In this document: positions 58,813-59,083 of the stretch, one piece after another | Layout of the letters: each line of letters begins with the position of its first letter | How positions within the stretch are numbered: position 1 is the stretch's first letter | Source of the DNA: Isochrysis galbana | Lineage: Eukaryota; Haptophyta; Isochrysidales; Isochrysidaceae | DNA: 59,083 nucleotides | Reading direction: 5' to 3' | Assembly (NCBI GenBank): GCA_018136815.1 | Contig: CM030943.1 | Span: forward strand, 3,117,202 to 3,176,284 | Made by a program: the position numbers and the translations under genes | The notes under the pieces: model-generated | Databases searched by the model: none | The model's input: the letters and a program-made list of their open reading frames with translations, nothing else | Told to the model about the DNA's origin: nothing

Positions 58813-59083
58813 GCTAGGCTCCCTCCCTGAGGGAAGAGTTCTTTGTAGGTCTAACAATCTCTTAAACCCACACACTAGGGCCGCTAGGAGCGCCTCGCCG
58901 CCCCACAGCCCTTCGTTCGCCGTTCGTTCCCCGTCCAGACACCCAAATGGGGTTGCCCGACCCAGTCCAGAATTTCATTCACCCGACTCCCGGTGGGGAG
59001 GAGGGCCAAAGCGCCGCGCTAGCCGCCGGTGCTGCTCGCGACGGAGTGGCTCAGAGCCCTCCGGCTCCGCTCCGCTCGACTCG
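58813..59083 (+). mobile_element. Start of a second Ty3 copy: leader and partial gag
   Basis: The leader GCTAGGCTCCCTCCCTGAGG and the gag start MGLPDPVQNF at 58947 repeat 48326-48590 almost base for base; the window ends inside gag. A five-base duplication (CTCCG) near 59072 is the only clear indel in the gag part. Confidence 0.9.

Noticed and set aside
1-59083. CRISPR arrays, bacterial operons or rRNA genes
   Set aside because: The direct repeats are tandem or dispersed without CRISPR spacing, genes are spliced, and no rRNA-like segment was recognised.

Overview
This window is nuclear DNA from a GC-rich eukaryote, most likely a plastid-bearing microalga. The best taxonomic clue is a complete ARC5/DRP5B-type dynamin (28722-31295), the family that constricts chloroplasts. 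Host genes have short GT-AG introns with a peculiar donor (8 of 18 read GTGCGC; all 18 have G at +5). Haptophyte, green and red algal lineages all remain possible; the sequence alone does not decide. There is one 100-N assembly gap (10478-10577).

Host genes: an FG-repeat nucleoporin of Nup1/Nup136/Nup153 type (minus, 1733-5070, 2 exons); the box C/D snoRNP assembly factor BCD1/ZNHIT6 (plus, 7809-8729, 1 exon); a homeodomain protein (plus, 14555-15641, 2 exons); the COPII/nuclear-pore WD40 protein Sec13 (minus, 20266-23476, 7 exons, first intron 1.7 kb of pure polypyrimidine on the sense strand); the ARC5/DRP5B dynamin (plus, 4 exons); a class I SAM-methyltransferase-like gene (minus, about 35634-36340, 5' end open); and Smc6 (minus, 41119-45785, 8 exons, 1097 codons). 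The gene models for Sec13, the dynamin, Smc6, the nucleoporin and the homeodomain gene were built by hand; each sums to an exact multiple of three and joins conserved family blocks. They are unlinked housekeeping functions, not an operon or a pathway.

Mobile DNA fills much of the remainder. The right end (47272-59083) is a Ty3/gypsy chromovirus with 1.05-kb LTRs, a gag-like ORF with one in-frame UAG, a long protease-RT-RNaseH ORF, and an integrase-chromodomain stretch broken by several frame changes. Its 3' LTR runs straight into a second gag start, so two copies lie head to tail sharing an LTR. An inverted full-length solo LTR (25834-26885) and an older LTR fragment (27232-27556) lie upstream. 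A second, unnamed family ('MERA') is scattered in at least seven pieces: a leader motif, a small hairpin directly before the start codon, then an ORF starting Met-Glu-Arg-Ala, proline-rich, in two copies with an SYA-x-AA motif. One copy (18498-18998) carries a weakly OTU-like domain. A third set of short ORFs ('MS' family) shares a CACTCAC-rich leader.

Low-complexity DNA is extreme: kilobase GA/CT tracts at 13.0-14.1, 22.2-23.9, 28.0-28.3, 36.3-37.2 and 45.8-46.7 kb, plus minisatellites of 171, 127, 117 and about 59 bp. Long open frames inside these tracts are translation artefacts and are not annotated.
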